A DNA stretch of 64,000 nt from Ectobius pallidus. Taxonomy: Eukaryota; Arthropoda; Insecta; Blattodea; Ectobiidae. Shown piece by piece: positions 10,775 to 21,315 of the stretch (positions within the stretch are counted from its first letter, which is position 1; every line of letters starts with the position of its first letter). Where the stretch lies: contig CAXKWD010000006.1 in assembly GCA_964059195.1 (NCBI GenBank), positions 14,934,530 to 14,998,529 of the forward strand. Direction: 5' to 3'. The notes under the pieces were generated by a model. That model searched no databases. It was not told the DNA's origin and was given only the letters and a program-made list of their open reading frames with translations. The translations under genes were made by a program, and so were the position numbers.

Positions 10775-10917
10775 TATAATAAAACAACGTATTCCCACTG
10801 ACGAGTGGCACAGACTAAATTTTATTTAGAGACAAAAGACAAACAAACATGTATACCGACAATGCAAGACAGATGGCAGCACTAGTAACATATTGTGTAG
10901 ATATTAGACCTTTAACA
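10775..10917 (-). repeat. copia 5' LTR
   Basis: 143 bp; followed inward by the tRNA-iMet-type primer-binding site and flanked outside by ATACC, the same 5 bp found beyond the other LTR. Confidence 0.93.
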
Positions 10918-10922
10918 ATACC

Positions 10923-11390
10923 AATCCTGGGGAATCCCAACACATGATCTCAGCATAAAAAAGAATTCCCTTGTTAAGTAGTCTTTTTTCCACTCTGTCC
11001 ATATGTTTAACAGGCTTGTGTAAAGTTGTGAAGTGAAATGTTCCTCCGGTACTAGTTAGGCAGTTTTCGTTGTCCTCTACTCTAAAATCCTGGACTACTT
11101 GGAAGCCTGAGCTCTTCACAAACTTTTACTGAATTGATCTGGATCTGGTTATTCTTGTCACCAGGATATTTTTGTTGTCTCTCATACAAAAATAATATTG
11201 TGTAGCTATATTTAGAATGGGTGATTGTTTTTCTATCTGTTCTCCTTCATTTGTTTCCATGTGGGCCTACTCATTTCATCGGCTGTTAGAGGTATTGTCT
11301 GTCTGAATTTCTTAGCAGTTCTAAGATACACAGTTACCAGTACAGAAATCAGGCACAGAATTAATTAGGCTATCACTTCTCACTTAGTTT
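10923..11390 (-). repeat. repeat relic into which copia inserted
   Basis: The minus strand is open over 10904-11119 (TSTGGTFHFTTLHKPVKHM...), a protein-like stretch I associate with dispersed repeats but cannot name. With 5633-6113 it is probably one older repeat split by the copia insertion. Confidence 0.35.
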
Positions 11391-11391
11391 C

Positions 11392-11695
11392 TTGGGGTAC
11401 AGTGTCATGCTGCTGGTTGAGGCACTGTGCTACAAACCGGAAGGGCACAGGTTCAATTCTTGATGAGGTTTTTGAGATTTTTCAATTGGCCTAATCCTTC
11501 TGCTGGCACTATGGCCCTGAGGTCAACTCATCCTCTAACAGAAATGGGTACCAGAAGCAATTTTGGGGTAAAGGTAGCCAGTGCATAAGACTGACAACCT
11601 TACCACCTTCATGTGCTAAAAGTTTAAAAATGTTGAAGGTTGAACATTTGAACCCTAAAAGCCTTCATGGCCATTATGGGGATCACTAGATCTTT
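11392..11695 (+). mobile_element. tRNA-derived SINE, family A
   Basis: Contains a pol III-like head (GGTTGAGGCACTGTGCTACA, then the B-box AGGTTCAATTC) and a body reading CACTATGGCCCTGAGGTC and CTTACCACCTTCATGTG. The same family occurs on the minus strand at 38745-39620, where it is split by a MITE. Confidence 0.8.
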
Positions 11696-11928
11696 ACCTC
11701 ACTTCTTTACCAACATTAAAACATTTGTGACATTTCCACCGGTCACCTATATCATCCATAGCCAAAGCTGGTAGATTGTAGTTTCTTTGTCTTGCAAAGA
11801 GGTTCTGTTCTCTACCACGGAAGTCCAAGAGCCATTTTAAAGATAGTATTAATGCAAACATATGATTTATTCAACATCTGCATGAAATAATCACTATACA
11901 AAAGCTGCAAAAGGCATTTTACATAAAT

Positions 11929-12143
11929 GTCACACCCGTCACACAACATATGTCACACCCGTCACACAGCATGTGTCACACCCGTCACATCAAAATTAAG
12001 CCAAAATAGTAGGCATTTCAAAATTATATTTTAGGTGTGTCTTCTGTATTGAAATATCTTAACTTTTACCAAGTTTCCATTTTATACAATGATTACTTGG
12101 CTTTCTACCCAAACTATTACATGTTTTTTGTGACGGGTGTGAC
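11929..12143. repeat. second cluster of 14-bp GTGACGGGTGTGAC motifs
   Basis: Three perfect copies in reverse orientation (11929-11942, 11952-11965, 11975-11988) at 23-bp spacing, and one in forward orientation at 12130-12143. The reversal relative to the 5.7-6.1 kb cluster suggests two copies of one repeat in opposite orientations. Confidence 0.8.
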
Positions 12144-12479
12144 AAGGATACCTTGAAAATTGATTTGATGAATATCTTCACTTAAACTGATCTTAAAAAT
12201 TTGTTTTATGATGACAAAATCTTCACTTATTTGTGCTTTTGTGGGTGAAATTAAAAATTGCAGCAAATCTACTGATTCCATGAGTATAATGCAGTACTAG
12301 CCAACATGTTAAATTATAAATTTTAGTCAACGAAAAAAATTCACATTTCAGCAGTTATTATTATATGGATAGTTTTAATTTAATAGAATTATGAATCTAT
12401 TTTCAAATTCTACAGTCTTTTCCCTTTACTTTGATATATAACATGTCTATGTCACGTAAAAAAAAGATGTAACCACCTT

Positions 12480-13620
12480 TGTCCACTTTCACATGGATTG
12501 GCTCCTCAGCCCTTTTCTCAGGCTGAACTTAATGACCTGACTGAAGATCTGGGCCTTTCGAAAGAGGCAGCTGAATCATTGGGCTCCATATTTTCAGAAA
12601 AAAAAATATTTGGCCAAAGGAACCACTTTTTATTGGTAGAGGAATCGAGAAAAGGACTTTGTTAAGCCCTTTGAGGAAGAGGAGAACCTGGTCTATTGTT
12701 CTGATGTTCCCGGATTGATGAGCAAATTTAATTTCACCTATGATAAGATGAATGGAGGCTGTTTACAGATTCATCGAAAAGGAGCCTTAAAGCTGCCCTT
12801 CATCACGGAAGCCAGTATGCATCTGTACCGGTTGCACACTTGTTACATTTACAAGAATGCTATGAAAAGCTGGCTCTTGTCCTCACCAAAATAAAATATG
12901 CCAACCATGGTTGGACCATTTGTGGATAGGCCTATACAAAGTTCCCATATTTCATTTGTGAGTGGGACAGCCATGATAAGACTCAACATTGGGTCAAAAA
13001 AGAATGGGCAAAAAGACAAAATCTTGAACCAGGCACCAAGAATGTGATTCGGAACAGCTTAGTTGACCCCAAAAAGTATTACAACCCCCTTTGCATGGCT
13101 ATTCCAAAAAGATGGCCATTCCAAAAGATGGCCATTGTTTCAAATACCTCTGCAAAAAGTTTCCAGGTTTATCCGCAGCCAAGTTGGAAAAGGGAATCTT
13201 TGCTGGTCCAGATATCTGTAATCTCATGAAGGATAAAGACTTTGAGACTAGCATGACAACAAAGGAAGAAGAAGCTTGGGTTGCCTTCAAAGATGTGATC
13301 AGTAAATTTCTGGGGAATTACAAGGATGCTGACTATGAATCAATTGTTACGAATATGCTGGACAAATTTCAAGCGTTGGGTTGCTCCATGAGTGTCGAAC
13401 TACATTTCCTTCACTCACGTGTGGATTATTTCCCCGAAAATTTAGGAGCAGTCAGAGAAGTATAGGGTGAAAGGTTCCACCAAGACATCGAAGATATGGA
13501 GCGCAAATATCAAGGGAGATGGGAGAAGAACATGCTCGCTGACTACTGTTGGGTATTAACACGAGATAGGCCTGAGATTGCACATAAAATAAGAACGTCA
13601 AAAAGAAGTTTCAAAGGCAA
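12480..13620 (+). pseudogene. decayed copy of an uncharacterised multicopy arthropod protein gene
   Basis: Three frames, broken by several stops and shifts, together give one recognisable protein. It starts CPLSHGLAPQPFSQAELNDL (about 12480), then ENLVYCSDVPGLM, an open stretch at 13091-13465 (YLCKKFPGLSAAKLEKGIFAGP, EEEAWVAFKDVISKFLGN, ELHFLHSRVDYFPENLGAV), one stop, then GERFHQDIEDMERKYQGRW and LADYCWVL. I recall near-identical uncharacterised proteins in many arthropod genomes, present in many copies, which suggests a mobile element gene. The conserved His, Asp and Glu around HFLHS...D.FPENLG...GERFHQD could be catalytic, but the function is unknown. Recognition of the family is fairly sure; its nature is inference. 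Confidence 0.6.
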
Positions 13621-14620
13621 AAGGGTATGTACGTAAATATAAACTTTGGGGAAAATGGTACATTACGACACAGCTGAGTCCCCCACTCCTACTCTCAATC
13701 CCTCCCCTAGCGGCGGCATTTGATCTACTAGCAGTGACGGTGGTGCTATTTCTTATGCAACTGATGGAACAGAAAAAATAATATATTTCTTCTTTATTCT
13801 CTTCTTCTCTTCCTAGCATTATAGCTAGGAGTCTTAGCCATTACGCCACGAGTGAGTGTTGAGCAGTGAAGGAAGCTTTCGTATATTTGAGTTATGATAG
13901 GGGGGATTTCATGAGTTTTAACGCAAGAATATGTTTTTATAATTATGGTGCGATCTGGCAACAGTGGTTTTCTTCCATTTAAACCTATTAAAAATAAAAT
14001 CAATTGCTAAAAAATCAATTTTCATCACCAAGAATTGGTTTTACATAGATTTAAATGGATAAAATAACCATTGTTGCAGATAGTGTGTGCAAAATTGATG
14101 CGAGAATTCCTTTTCACATAGGATTTTAGCAAAAATATTTTTATCGATTCTATAAAAAATCCTGATGTGATCTTCGAAATCAGCATACCCAATGACATAA
14201 AACTCAGCGAAAACGTCTCTTGTATTTTTCAACAACTTCGATTTCGCAGGCCTGTGATCTTTTATTAAAACACAAAGTATTTAAATGGTAAAATATTTGA
14301 ATGATTCTCCATTGACACATGTTGACTCCTTTTACTATCTTGCATATATATAAGTAGCCGGCGGGTGATAGGTACTGTACAGTGTTAAATAAAAGAATAG
14401 GCCTATGTATCTCTCACTCTTAAGTAGATATTAGTAATGTGCTAGAGTGAGACAGACATACTTGTTTAATATAGGGCCGGTTTTATACTTCATCCAAATG
14501 TGTATGGAGCAAAAGTAAACAACCGAGTGTGAAAATACAAAGCATAGTTCACAAGAGTTCGTTATGAGACTGTTTAGTTGATTATATACAGTAAAGTCAA
14601 TTTAACTTTCTTTTTTATGT
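13621..14620. other. non-coding stretch, no gene seen
   Basis: AT-rich sequence without a supported gene. The minus strand at about 13815-13860 has a tRNA-like head (GTGGCGTAATGGCTAAGA), probably a short SINE relic. Confidence 0.4.
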
Positions 14621-14624
14621 TACC

Positions 14625-14680
14625 GTAAGCGCCGAAGATCCCGGGTTCGATTCCCAATTCTGCCAAGTGATTTTTTTTTT
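14625..14680 (+). mobile_element. truncated tRNA-derived SINE, family C
   Basis: GCCGAAGATCCCGGGTTCGA around 14630-14650 is the B-box half of the same tRNA-like head seen complete at 60980-61052; a T-run follows. Confidence 0.5.
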
Positions 14681-15150
14681 AATCTTTGATTTTGATTTAA
14701 TTTTGACCAATGACTTGACACCTCCTATAGATCTGTATTCTTTTAGGACTTTGAAAATCATACTTGAAACTACTCCCACATTTTGCACATAGATTCTTCA
14801 GGGCTTTCGTTTAATGTTTTGTATATATTTACAATCTGTAACTTATCACCACTGGATAAACTTTCTCCTCACATATTTCTTCATTAGTGATATAAGTTCT
14901 GAAGGCCCTGGCTCGCAATTTTCTTCTATGATACAAATTATTATTAGGGCATGCCTATTACTTTTACTTACAATATGTGGTGTACTTCATCATACATTAC
15001 GTAAATGAAAAGCTCAACGAATTAATTAATGATGATATAAAATACATCTTATATTTAATAACTTATGTAACTTTTTTCAAATTCAACAAATATGCCAAGG
15101 CAAGGATAAAATTGTCACACAGTGATTCAGATCCCAGGTGGCAGACTTCT
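14681..15150. other. no feature recognised upstream of the first visible exon
   Basis: AT-rich, with short open frames only. I searched here for the missing first half of the fucolectin domain and a signal peptide and did not find them. Confidence 0.4.
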
Positions 15151-15154
15151 ACAA

Positions 15155-15330
15155 CATAGGTATTCAAAAGTTGGTCCCACGGTATGACAAATGTCTCAAC
15201 TCCTGTGGCAAATATTTTGAAAAATAGCTGAACAGTGGGTGTGTCTGTTGCAATAACTATTTACTTGAAATTGTGATTGGTTTCTGTAAACATCCCCAGG
15301 AAAACTTACTTTGTGGATGGTCCTCATACA
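15155..15330. mobile_element. half copy of a palindromic mariner derivative (type M2)
   Basis: Matches the right half of the element at 31647-32266 (AAAAGTTGGTCCCACGGTAT, then CTTACTTTGTGGATGG...). It ends about 60 bp before the first visible exon. Confidence 0.65.
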
Positions 15331-15392
15331 TTTTCAAGCTGTAAACTGTAGATAATGTCTTTTAAAATTTTTATACTGTCTTATTTTTGTAG

Positions 15393-15613
15393 GAAGAAAT
15401 CTTCCAGCTACTGTGGTTGTAAGAGTTGGGAATAACCGACCAGACCTCGGCACCAATCCCATCTGTAACAGGTTCACAGGGCAACTGGAAGAAGGCAAAC
15501 CACTCTTCTTACCATGTAACCCTCCAATGCCGGGTGCCTTCGTCAGCGTACATCTGGAAGGTGCTAGTCTCAGTCAGCTCTCAATATGTGAAGCGTTTGT
15601 GTATACAGATCAG
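15393..15613 (+). CDS. fw: exon: C-terminal half of fucolectin-like (F5/8) domain
   Basis: Acceptor TTATTTTTGTAG and donor CAG/GTAAAT. The exon completes a codon with two bases and then encodes 73 residues, ending in phase 0. RNLPATVVVRVGNNRPD, then NRFTGQLEEG, PGAFVSVHLEG and LSICEAFVYTD, form the second half of a fucolectin tachylectin-4/pentraxin-1-like domain. The two Cys in ...NPICN and LPCNPP are typical of the fold. The domain binds fucosylated glycans in other proteins; whether this one does is unknown. The first half must lie in an upstream exon that is not in this window or was missed. Confidence 0.85.
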
Positions 15614-15752
15614 GTAAATGTCAGTTGTAATAAAATTGACATCAAAAGTTTGTAATTTCTGTAAGTGACAAGTTTAATAATCTGACCACTTTTTTTATTA
15701 AAAGTAGATTTTGATTTATTATAAATAAATTAGGTCTTTGAAATACACAATA

Positions 15753-16947
15753 GGTGCTATGCATAAAATGGTAGTAGATGATATATTACGTGGGTTTTTT
15801 TACAGTGATGTGTTACTATAAATAATGTAGTATATGGTCGGTTGTTTAAACTCAAACTTCACTTACTTGTTTCTTTTCAAGAATCATGATTTCAATCAGC
15901 ATCCTGATCATCCTCAGCTTGTGTCTGACTCCAGTCCGACCAGTCAGACACAAGCTGAGGATGATCAGGATGCTGATTGAAATCATGATTCTTGAAAAGA
16001 AACAAGTAAGTGAAGTTTGAGTTTAAACAACCGACCATATACTACATTATTTATGGTAGTAGATACTTTTACTACACTGTTCTAAGGCAATACTAAGATT
16101 TGTATGAATAAAAACCGTAGAAAAAGCTTTTTCTCTTAGCATAAAATCAATCTTATAGGCCCTGATTATATTTCATTTGACCCTTAGAATAATCTACAAA
16201 TTGTATGCATAATCTGTAGTATAGAACTTTGCTTTGTAGGTTTTATTAAGAAAAATCTTAGCATGCATCTTTTGTGGCTTAGATTGCGTACTTAATGGTT
16301 GGTGGTAATTTGCATGACTGTGTTTTTAAAAATAAGAGATAAAAAGAAAATGTTGAATGGTTAAATGATTATTTTATAGGTTATAGTGACAAAAGACGAG
16401 GATCAGCTCTAACCCTTAAACAAAAAATGAAGATTCTGTTGACATACGTGGCAGACTTATGATTTTGGGGTTCACCAGAGCATTGTTTCAAGGGCAGTCG
16501 CTTTTGTAAGAGATAAAATTACGGAAAAAGCCTATGTATGGATAAAATTTCTTTCCACGAATGAAAGTTTGTAGACTTTCCTTTTTCGGATACATAAATG
16601 CAGCCATTTGTGCTTACGAGAAACCTTTTGCTTAGCTAGCGAAGGCATGACTTAGGCAGGCTTTGTGATAGGGAATTTAGAAACTATGTGAGAAAATAAT
16701 GAAATTTATGGTTAATGCTTTCTCATCATAATCACAAGCATGCCAGCATTCAGGTAGTCGCGAATAGTAACGCAAATCCCCAAAGAGTGCAAAATCGATT
16801 ATTATCGCAAAGTAAAACCTACGGTACGCTAGCATTCACTTTGTAGCAAAAGAATTGTGTATGTGAAAATGATATGAAGTTTATGCTTTTCCTTTCACCT
16901 TTTAGGTAAAGTAAAAGCATTGAATGCGATTTTATGCATACTGCCCA
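15753..16947 (+). mobile_element. R1 repeat copy 1 (TIR DNA transposon-like), with hairpin insertion
   Basis: Ends in inverted repeats built on TATGCATAAAAT (15758 onward) and ATTTTATGCATACTGCCC (up to 16947). A second copy occupies 33759-38190. Without the 273-bp insertion and one 12-bp duplicate it is about 910 bp. No transposase was recognised and the superfamily is undetermined. Confidence 0.7.
15768..16064. repeat. hairpin insertion 1 with 12-bp target duplication
   Basis: Insert 15780-16052 is flanked by ATGGTAGTAGAT at 15768-15779 and 16053-16064. Inside is a perfect inverted repeat, arms 15818-15930 and 15942-16054 (113 bp each, no mismatch), with an 11-nt loop. The 38 nt to the left of the hairpin are unpaired. 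R1 copy 2 shows the empty site at 33775-33786. Confidence 0.93.
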
Positions 16948-17884
16948 TTGTAAGTAATAAGACAAGATTGTAAAAATGAAAATATTTTTTGTAACGCAAC
17001 AAAACAAACCATTAAGAAGGACCTATTGTAAGATTACCAAATGTCCCCATTTCCCAAGGACAGTCCCCAGATTTAACTTTCTCCCCTGGGCAAACATACC
17101 CCCCCCCCAGATTTATCTTTCAACACTTTATTTATTTATTTATTTATTTATTTTTTTTTTACATTTTTCTGACTACAGAATAATAAATTCAGTTTACCTT
17201 TACATAGTAAAATATTGCTAACAAGAAGTAATTAAAAGAGGCTGTAACACAATTGAACAGGTCAGACAATTAACCAAACCACTAATTAAAGAGGAAACAA
17301 AAATACATTACACTCTTCCAGCCAAACAGAATCACAGAATGTGAGAATCATTTAACACAACACATTAACGAAAACTTCAACTACTGTAGTTTACTCATTT
17401 GACGTGCCTTCAGATAAGAGAATTACTGTGAAGATTGGACAAGTTTCCCAGTGTCACTTGAAGCTCTGTTGCTCGTCTGCCAAATAACAACAGGATTTCA
17501 GTTAAGGAAAACTCTCTTTTTGATAAAATTTCGTACCATAAACGAATTTGGTTAATTTACCTTTGTGATTCATTTAAGTTTAATGAAACTCATAAGCTTG
17601 AAACTAGTATTGATAGAAAGAGAAATTAAACAAGTTTTATTCAGTTATCTCAAAGATGTTCAATGTGATTACAGCCTGGCAATATGGGTCTCGGCAGTGA
17701 AGCCTAGCCTTGTGCTCATCTGAAATCTTGGCTCACTATAAGACACCCATTAAACTACACACAGTCTAACAGGAATCTGTTATGAGAACTTAGATTAAAA
17801 AATATTTTCACTATTTTCTATTGGAAATTTCGTATCCACTGGTGAAACATACTGAAACCACATTGAAAAGCAACTAACTTACTT

Positions 17885-18375
17885 ACTCAATGGCAATAGA
17901 CAATTCCTCATCAAGCCAAAGGAATATTATCTATTTTATGGAACCCGAAGGTTCATTGCCGCGCTTACCTGAGCCTGCCATTCAATCCTATTCTGTGCTA
18001 TCATCCCTCGCAAATCCTACTTCCCTTAAATCCATCCTAATATTGTCCTCCCACCTACGTCTAGGTCTTCTAAGTGGTCTTTTCCCTTCGGGTCTCCCAG
18101 TAAATACTTTTGAGATATTATGTCTTTCCTCCCTTTGCGTGCAACATGTCCAGCCCATTTCATCCGTGATTTAATTGCATTTGCTATATCCGGTGAAGAG
18201 TACAGATCATGAAGTTCGTCGTTAAGAAGTTTTCTCCAGTACCCATTTTCATCTCTCTTAGGCCCAAATATTTCCCAACCACCCTGTTTATGAACACTCT
18301 CAGATTATGTTCTTCCTGAAGAGTAAGCGACCATGTCTCACATCCATATAATAAGCAACTATTATTCTTAATTAT
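17885..18375 (-). pseudogene. LINE ORF2 C-terminal relic
   Basis: The minus strand carries the familiar tail of non-LTR retrotransposon ORF2 proteins: GKYLGLRENENGYWRKLLND, ELHDLYSSPDIANAIKSRMK, WAGHVARKGRKDNISKVFTG, RPEGKRPLRRPRRRWEDNIR and MDLREVGF. It is split by frameshifts and is clearly dead. The clade (Jockey-like or RTE-like) is not certain. Confidence 0.75.
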
Positions 18376-18714
18376 TGGTTTCCAATATATGCTAAAAATT
18401 TGGTTTTTTATGGCATAAAATTTGACATTTTATCAGTCATCTAAGGAGTACACGTTACGAGAAAAACACTCTAATAAATAAGGATTTTTTCCCCCCATTA
18501 AAATTAGGAACTCTGTAATTGGAAGACAGGAAAGAGAGTGCAATAAGAACAATTCATACTAGTTTCATAAGTTATTACTGAACTGCAAAATATTACCTCT
18601 ACTGTTTTTTATTTTGATTTAATTTGTTTTCAGTCCATTAAAACATATTTGAAATTTTATTTCTCAGTATCTTGCAATACAAGTTTCTGACGTTGATGCA
18701 CGGTCGCCATATTA

Positions 18715-19085
18715 CTATACTATAACAGCTGATCAATGTGGCTTCACTTCTGCCAATAGTACAGCATGCCGGTCTATCTCTATATATCTGTGAATGTGAG
18801 CCTTGTTGGTATCACAGCACACAACAAGCCAACAGTCAATTTCCATCCAGGTAGGTTGTAGCATTTGATGGTCAACTGATGTGATGGCTACTATGATGCG
18901 CTCTTTCAGGTCAAGGACAGTCTTTGAATGGGGTGGCTTGTACACAGTAAATTTAACATACCTCCCCCAAATAACGACAAATGACATCAGGTCAGGTGAA
19001 TGTGGAGGCCAACAAAGAAGTTGTCTATCATCATGACCAGCATGGCCTGTACATTTGTTCAGTAGTCTGTTGTTGAGCTCCAATC
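18715..19085 (-). pseudogene. Tc1/mariner transposase C-terminal relic
   Basis: The 116-codon minus-strand frame reads RQLLCWPPHSPDLMSFVVIW, VYKPPHSKTVLDLKERI and ML..TWMEIDCWLVVC. This resembles the last third of DDE_3-type insect transposases, around the third catalytic Asp. It lies just upstream of the lectin exon. Confidence 0.65.
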
Positions 19086-19189
19086 TGACTTTATTGTGAA
19101 AATGTGGGGTTGATCTTGTTGAAACATGAAATTAAATATTTCCTCCTCGAGCTGTAGTATATAATATAGATTCTTGTGAATGATTGCAG

Positions 19190-19401
19190 GCGTTGCCAAT
19201 AGAGCGCTGTCCTCAGTTCAGAGATCAGCCACCAGGAAGTACAGCCACATACAATGGAAAGTGTTACATTTTCTACAACAGACAGTCTCTAAATTTCAAA
19301 GAGGCCCTAGCATTCTGTCGTAGCAGGGGTGGAACTTTGGTTGATGAAAGCAATCCAGCTCTACAAGGATTCATCAGTTGGGAGCTGTGGCGAAGACACA
19401 G
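19190..19401 (+). CDS. fw: exon: first half of C-type lectin domain
   Basis: Acceptor TGATTGCAG, donor ACAG/GTTTGT; starts in phase 0 and ends in phase 2 (70 codons plus two bases). ALPIERCPQF links from the fucolectin domain. YNGKCYIFYNRQSLNFKEAL and AFCRSRGGTLVDE are the first strand, helix and Cys of a C-type lectin fold. The second half is in the next exon. Confidence 0.88.
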
Positions 19402-19506
19402 GTTTGTGCTCTGGGGGGTCTGTTAGTGGAAGATTCATTTACCAAAGTGAACTTAACACTAGAAGGATCAACCACTAATTTTGTGCTTATTAAAACTTTG
19501 TAATTA

Positions 19507-20117
19507 CCGTATTTTACAGACCATAAGACACACTTTTTTACCTTGAAAACAAAGCCTTGAAAGTTGGGTGCGTCTAATGGTCCGAACTGCACAAAAAAAT
19601 TAAAAATATGGCAATACCATAGTTATAAACGATAAGATAGTTACAAATTTTGGCACAGAACTGTACATTAGTGCATTGTCACAATTGTAAAATGTAGGTA
19701 TACAATGTGAAAAGAAAGGAATTGTTGAGTTCTTTTATATGAAAGGAGTTGTCTCCGTCGGGTGGTTTAAATGAAGGCAATGACCTCTAAACAGCCTTGT
19801 CCTGTTACACTTACCGCGTGGTGAACTGAGGGTTAGAGGGTGTAAAAGTATTTTCAGTCTTTCATGAGAAATCAGTTCAGTTAAAATTTACGCGATGCCG
19901 CCTGTACAAAAGAGATTTTCATGTGCAGATTTAAAGTTAGAAGTGATTTACACCGATTCCATTGTACAAGGTTATAATTTGTTTATGCAATGAAGTGCAT
20001 TATTTCCTTTAAAATTTGTCATTTAGAATCGCATTAAATTTCTTTTCCTTAAAATTTCCATTCTAAAATCTAGGTGCGTCTTATGGTCTGGAGCGTCTTA
20101 TAGTCCGTAAAATACAG
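19507..20117. mobile_element. MITE with CCGTATTTTACAGACC terminal inverted repeats
   Basis: 611 bp between TA dinucleotides (19505-19506, 20118-20119). The left end CCGTATTTTACAGACCATAA matches the right end ...TATAGTCCGTAAAATACAG inverted. The TA flanks suggest Tc1/mariner-type insertion. No coding capacity was seen. Confidence 0.7.
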
Positions 20118-20205
20118 TATTTCATTTTTTTCTTTTTTGGCTTCGTGACTTGTTTAATTCCCTCACTTAAAGTTCCTGAAAAATTCAGATTCAAAATATT
20201 ATGAG

Positions 20206-20705
20206 GGGGAGTCCAAAAATAAGTTTCCCCTGGCGACTGTGTAAGTTACAGAGGTGTGGATGAAAGACAAAAAGTATAATGAGACATTAAGACGTACCTT
20301 TATTTTGCCACATAATTACCATGTACATTGAGACATTTGTCATACCGCTTTAGAAGCTTCAAAAAGCCAAGCCAGGAAAAAATCATGGCTCTGCATATGG
20401 AAGAAGCATCAAAATTGAAGGAGGCGATTTGGAAAAAGTGGCCTGGCCTTCTCCAATCTGGCATTCTGTTGTTGGATGACAATGCGAGATCACACTTGCT
20501 GACGGCAACGCAAAACCATATTGCAACTCTTGGTTGGGAGTGCCTAGCCCATCTGCCATACTGTCCTGATCTCGCATCCAGTGACTTCCATTGTTTCCAG
20601 CTTTGAAGAAGACTGCTTCGGGAGCACTGCTGATATCACACAAGCTGTTTGACGCTTCTTCTGTATGCAGAGCCCTGATGTTTTCCTGGAGGGCTTTTGC
20701 TTTTC
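20206..20705. mobile_element. rearranged mariner relic (type M4)
   Basis: The left part (20250-20370) encodes, on the minus strand, the end of a mariner transposase (LKRYDKCLNVHGNYVAK). The right part (20400-20606, + strand) encodes the catalytic stretch GILLLDDNARSHLLTA and HLPYCPDLASSDFHCFQL. The two parts point in opposite directions, so the copy is inverted internally or was formed by fold-back. Confidence 0.72.
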
Positions 20706-20709
20706 AATA

Positions 20710-21215
20710 ATGAATTGCTCAAAGCAATTTAATAATTAACAGTGCGTTATATATGAATTTACAATGTAAATCACACATAGTTGTTACTAAAGAAGTGAGT
20801 AATAGAATAGAAATATGTGTCATTTAAAAATAAAGAAAAAATAATAATTCTTTATTGCTAAAAGACAACCTGCTGTGGTGTTTACAATAAACTTTCATTA
20901 TAATGAACTATGAAAACTTGGCAGAGATTCTTAAATAAAAACGATTATCTTTTGTCTGAAAGTTGCGATTTGTACATGGAAAAGCTCCATTCTAACCTCC
21001 ACTGAAACATGACCTAAAAATGCCAAATATGACCTAAATATTGCCAAAAAAATGCCTATTTCCTGAAAATGACAAAAAAAAATGCAAAATAAAGGAAAAA
21101 ATGCAAAAACAAATTGCCCTTATTTAATCAGTTATTTCACATACACATTTATATATATTTGAGCTATCTTTTAACCTTCAGATAAAAGAGATGTAAAATC
21201 ATAACATGCCTTGCC
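20710..21215 (-). mobile_element. hAT-like non-autonomous element D, copy 1 (truncated)
   Basis: The right end TGCCTTGCCCTA is the D-family terminus. The body is the reverse complement of copies at 35959-36687 and 44224-45142 (ACCTAAAAATGCC, TAACCTCCACTGAAACATGA). The other terminus is missing. Confidence 0.7.
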
Positions 21216-21256
21216 CTAGCCATTGCAAATTCTCAATTGTATATGAATGAATCTGC

Positions 21257-21307
21257 TTTGTATTGTATTGTATTGTATTGTATTGTATTGTATTGTATTG
21301 TATTGTT
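21257..21307 (+). repeat. (TATTG)n microsatellite before an exon
   Basis: About ten TATTG units lie 9-58 bp upstream of the acceptor of the second lectin exon, where they replace the usual polypyrimidine tract. Confidence 0.95.
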
Positions 21308-21315
21308 TGTGACAG

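Larger units (their letters stand above)
6495..10917 (-). mobile_element. Ty1/copia LTR retrotransposon, recent insertion
   Basis: Complete minus-strand copia element of 4423 bp, flanked by the 5-bp target duplication ATACC (6490-6494 and 10918-10922). The two 143-bp LTRs differ at one position (6573 C versus 10853 A), so the insertion is recent. The primer-binding site beside the 5' LTR reads TTATGGGCCCAG (minus strand, near 10762-10774), the half-tRNA-iMet type used by Drosophila copia. A polypurine tract (AGTGGGGG) abuts the 3' LTR near 6638-6645. One long gag-pol frame is interrupted only by a one-base shift in an A-run at about 8043-8049. Confidence 0.95.
15614..19189 (+). other. fw: intron with DNA-transposon R1, hairpin insertion, LINE and Tc1 relics
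   Basis: Holds R1 copy 1 with the long hairpin (15753-16947), a (TTTA)n tract near 17126-17160, a LINE tail (17885-18375) and a transposase relic (18715-19085). The region 16960-17880 shows nothing else recognisable. Confidence 0.6.

Noticed and set aside
14681..15392. Upstream exon with the first half of the fucolectin domain
   Set aside because: No acceptor/donor pair with a fitting peptide was found in this stretch.
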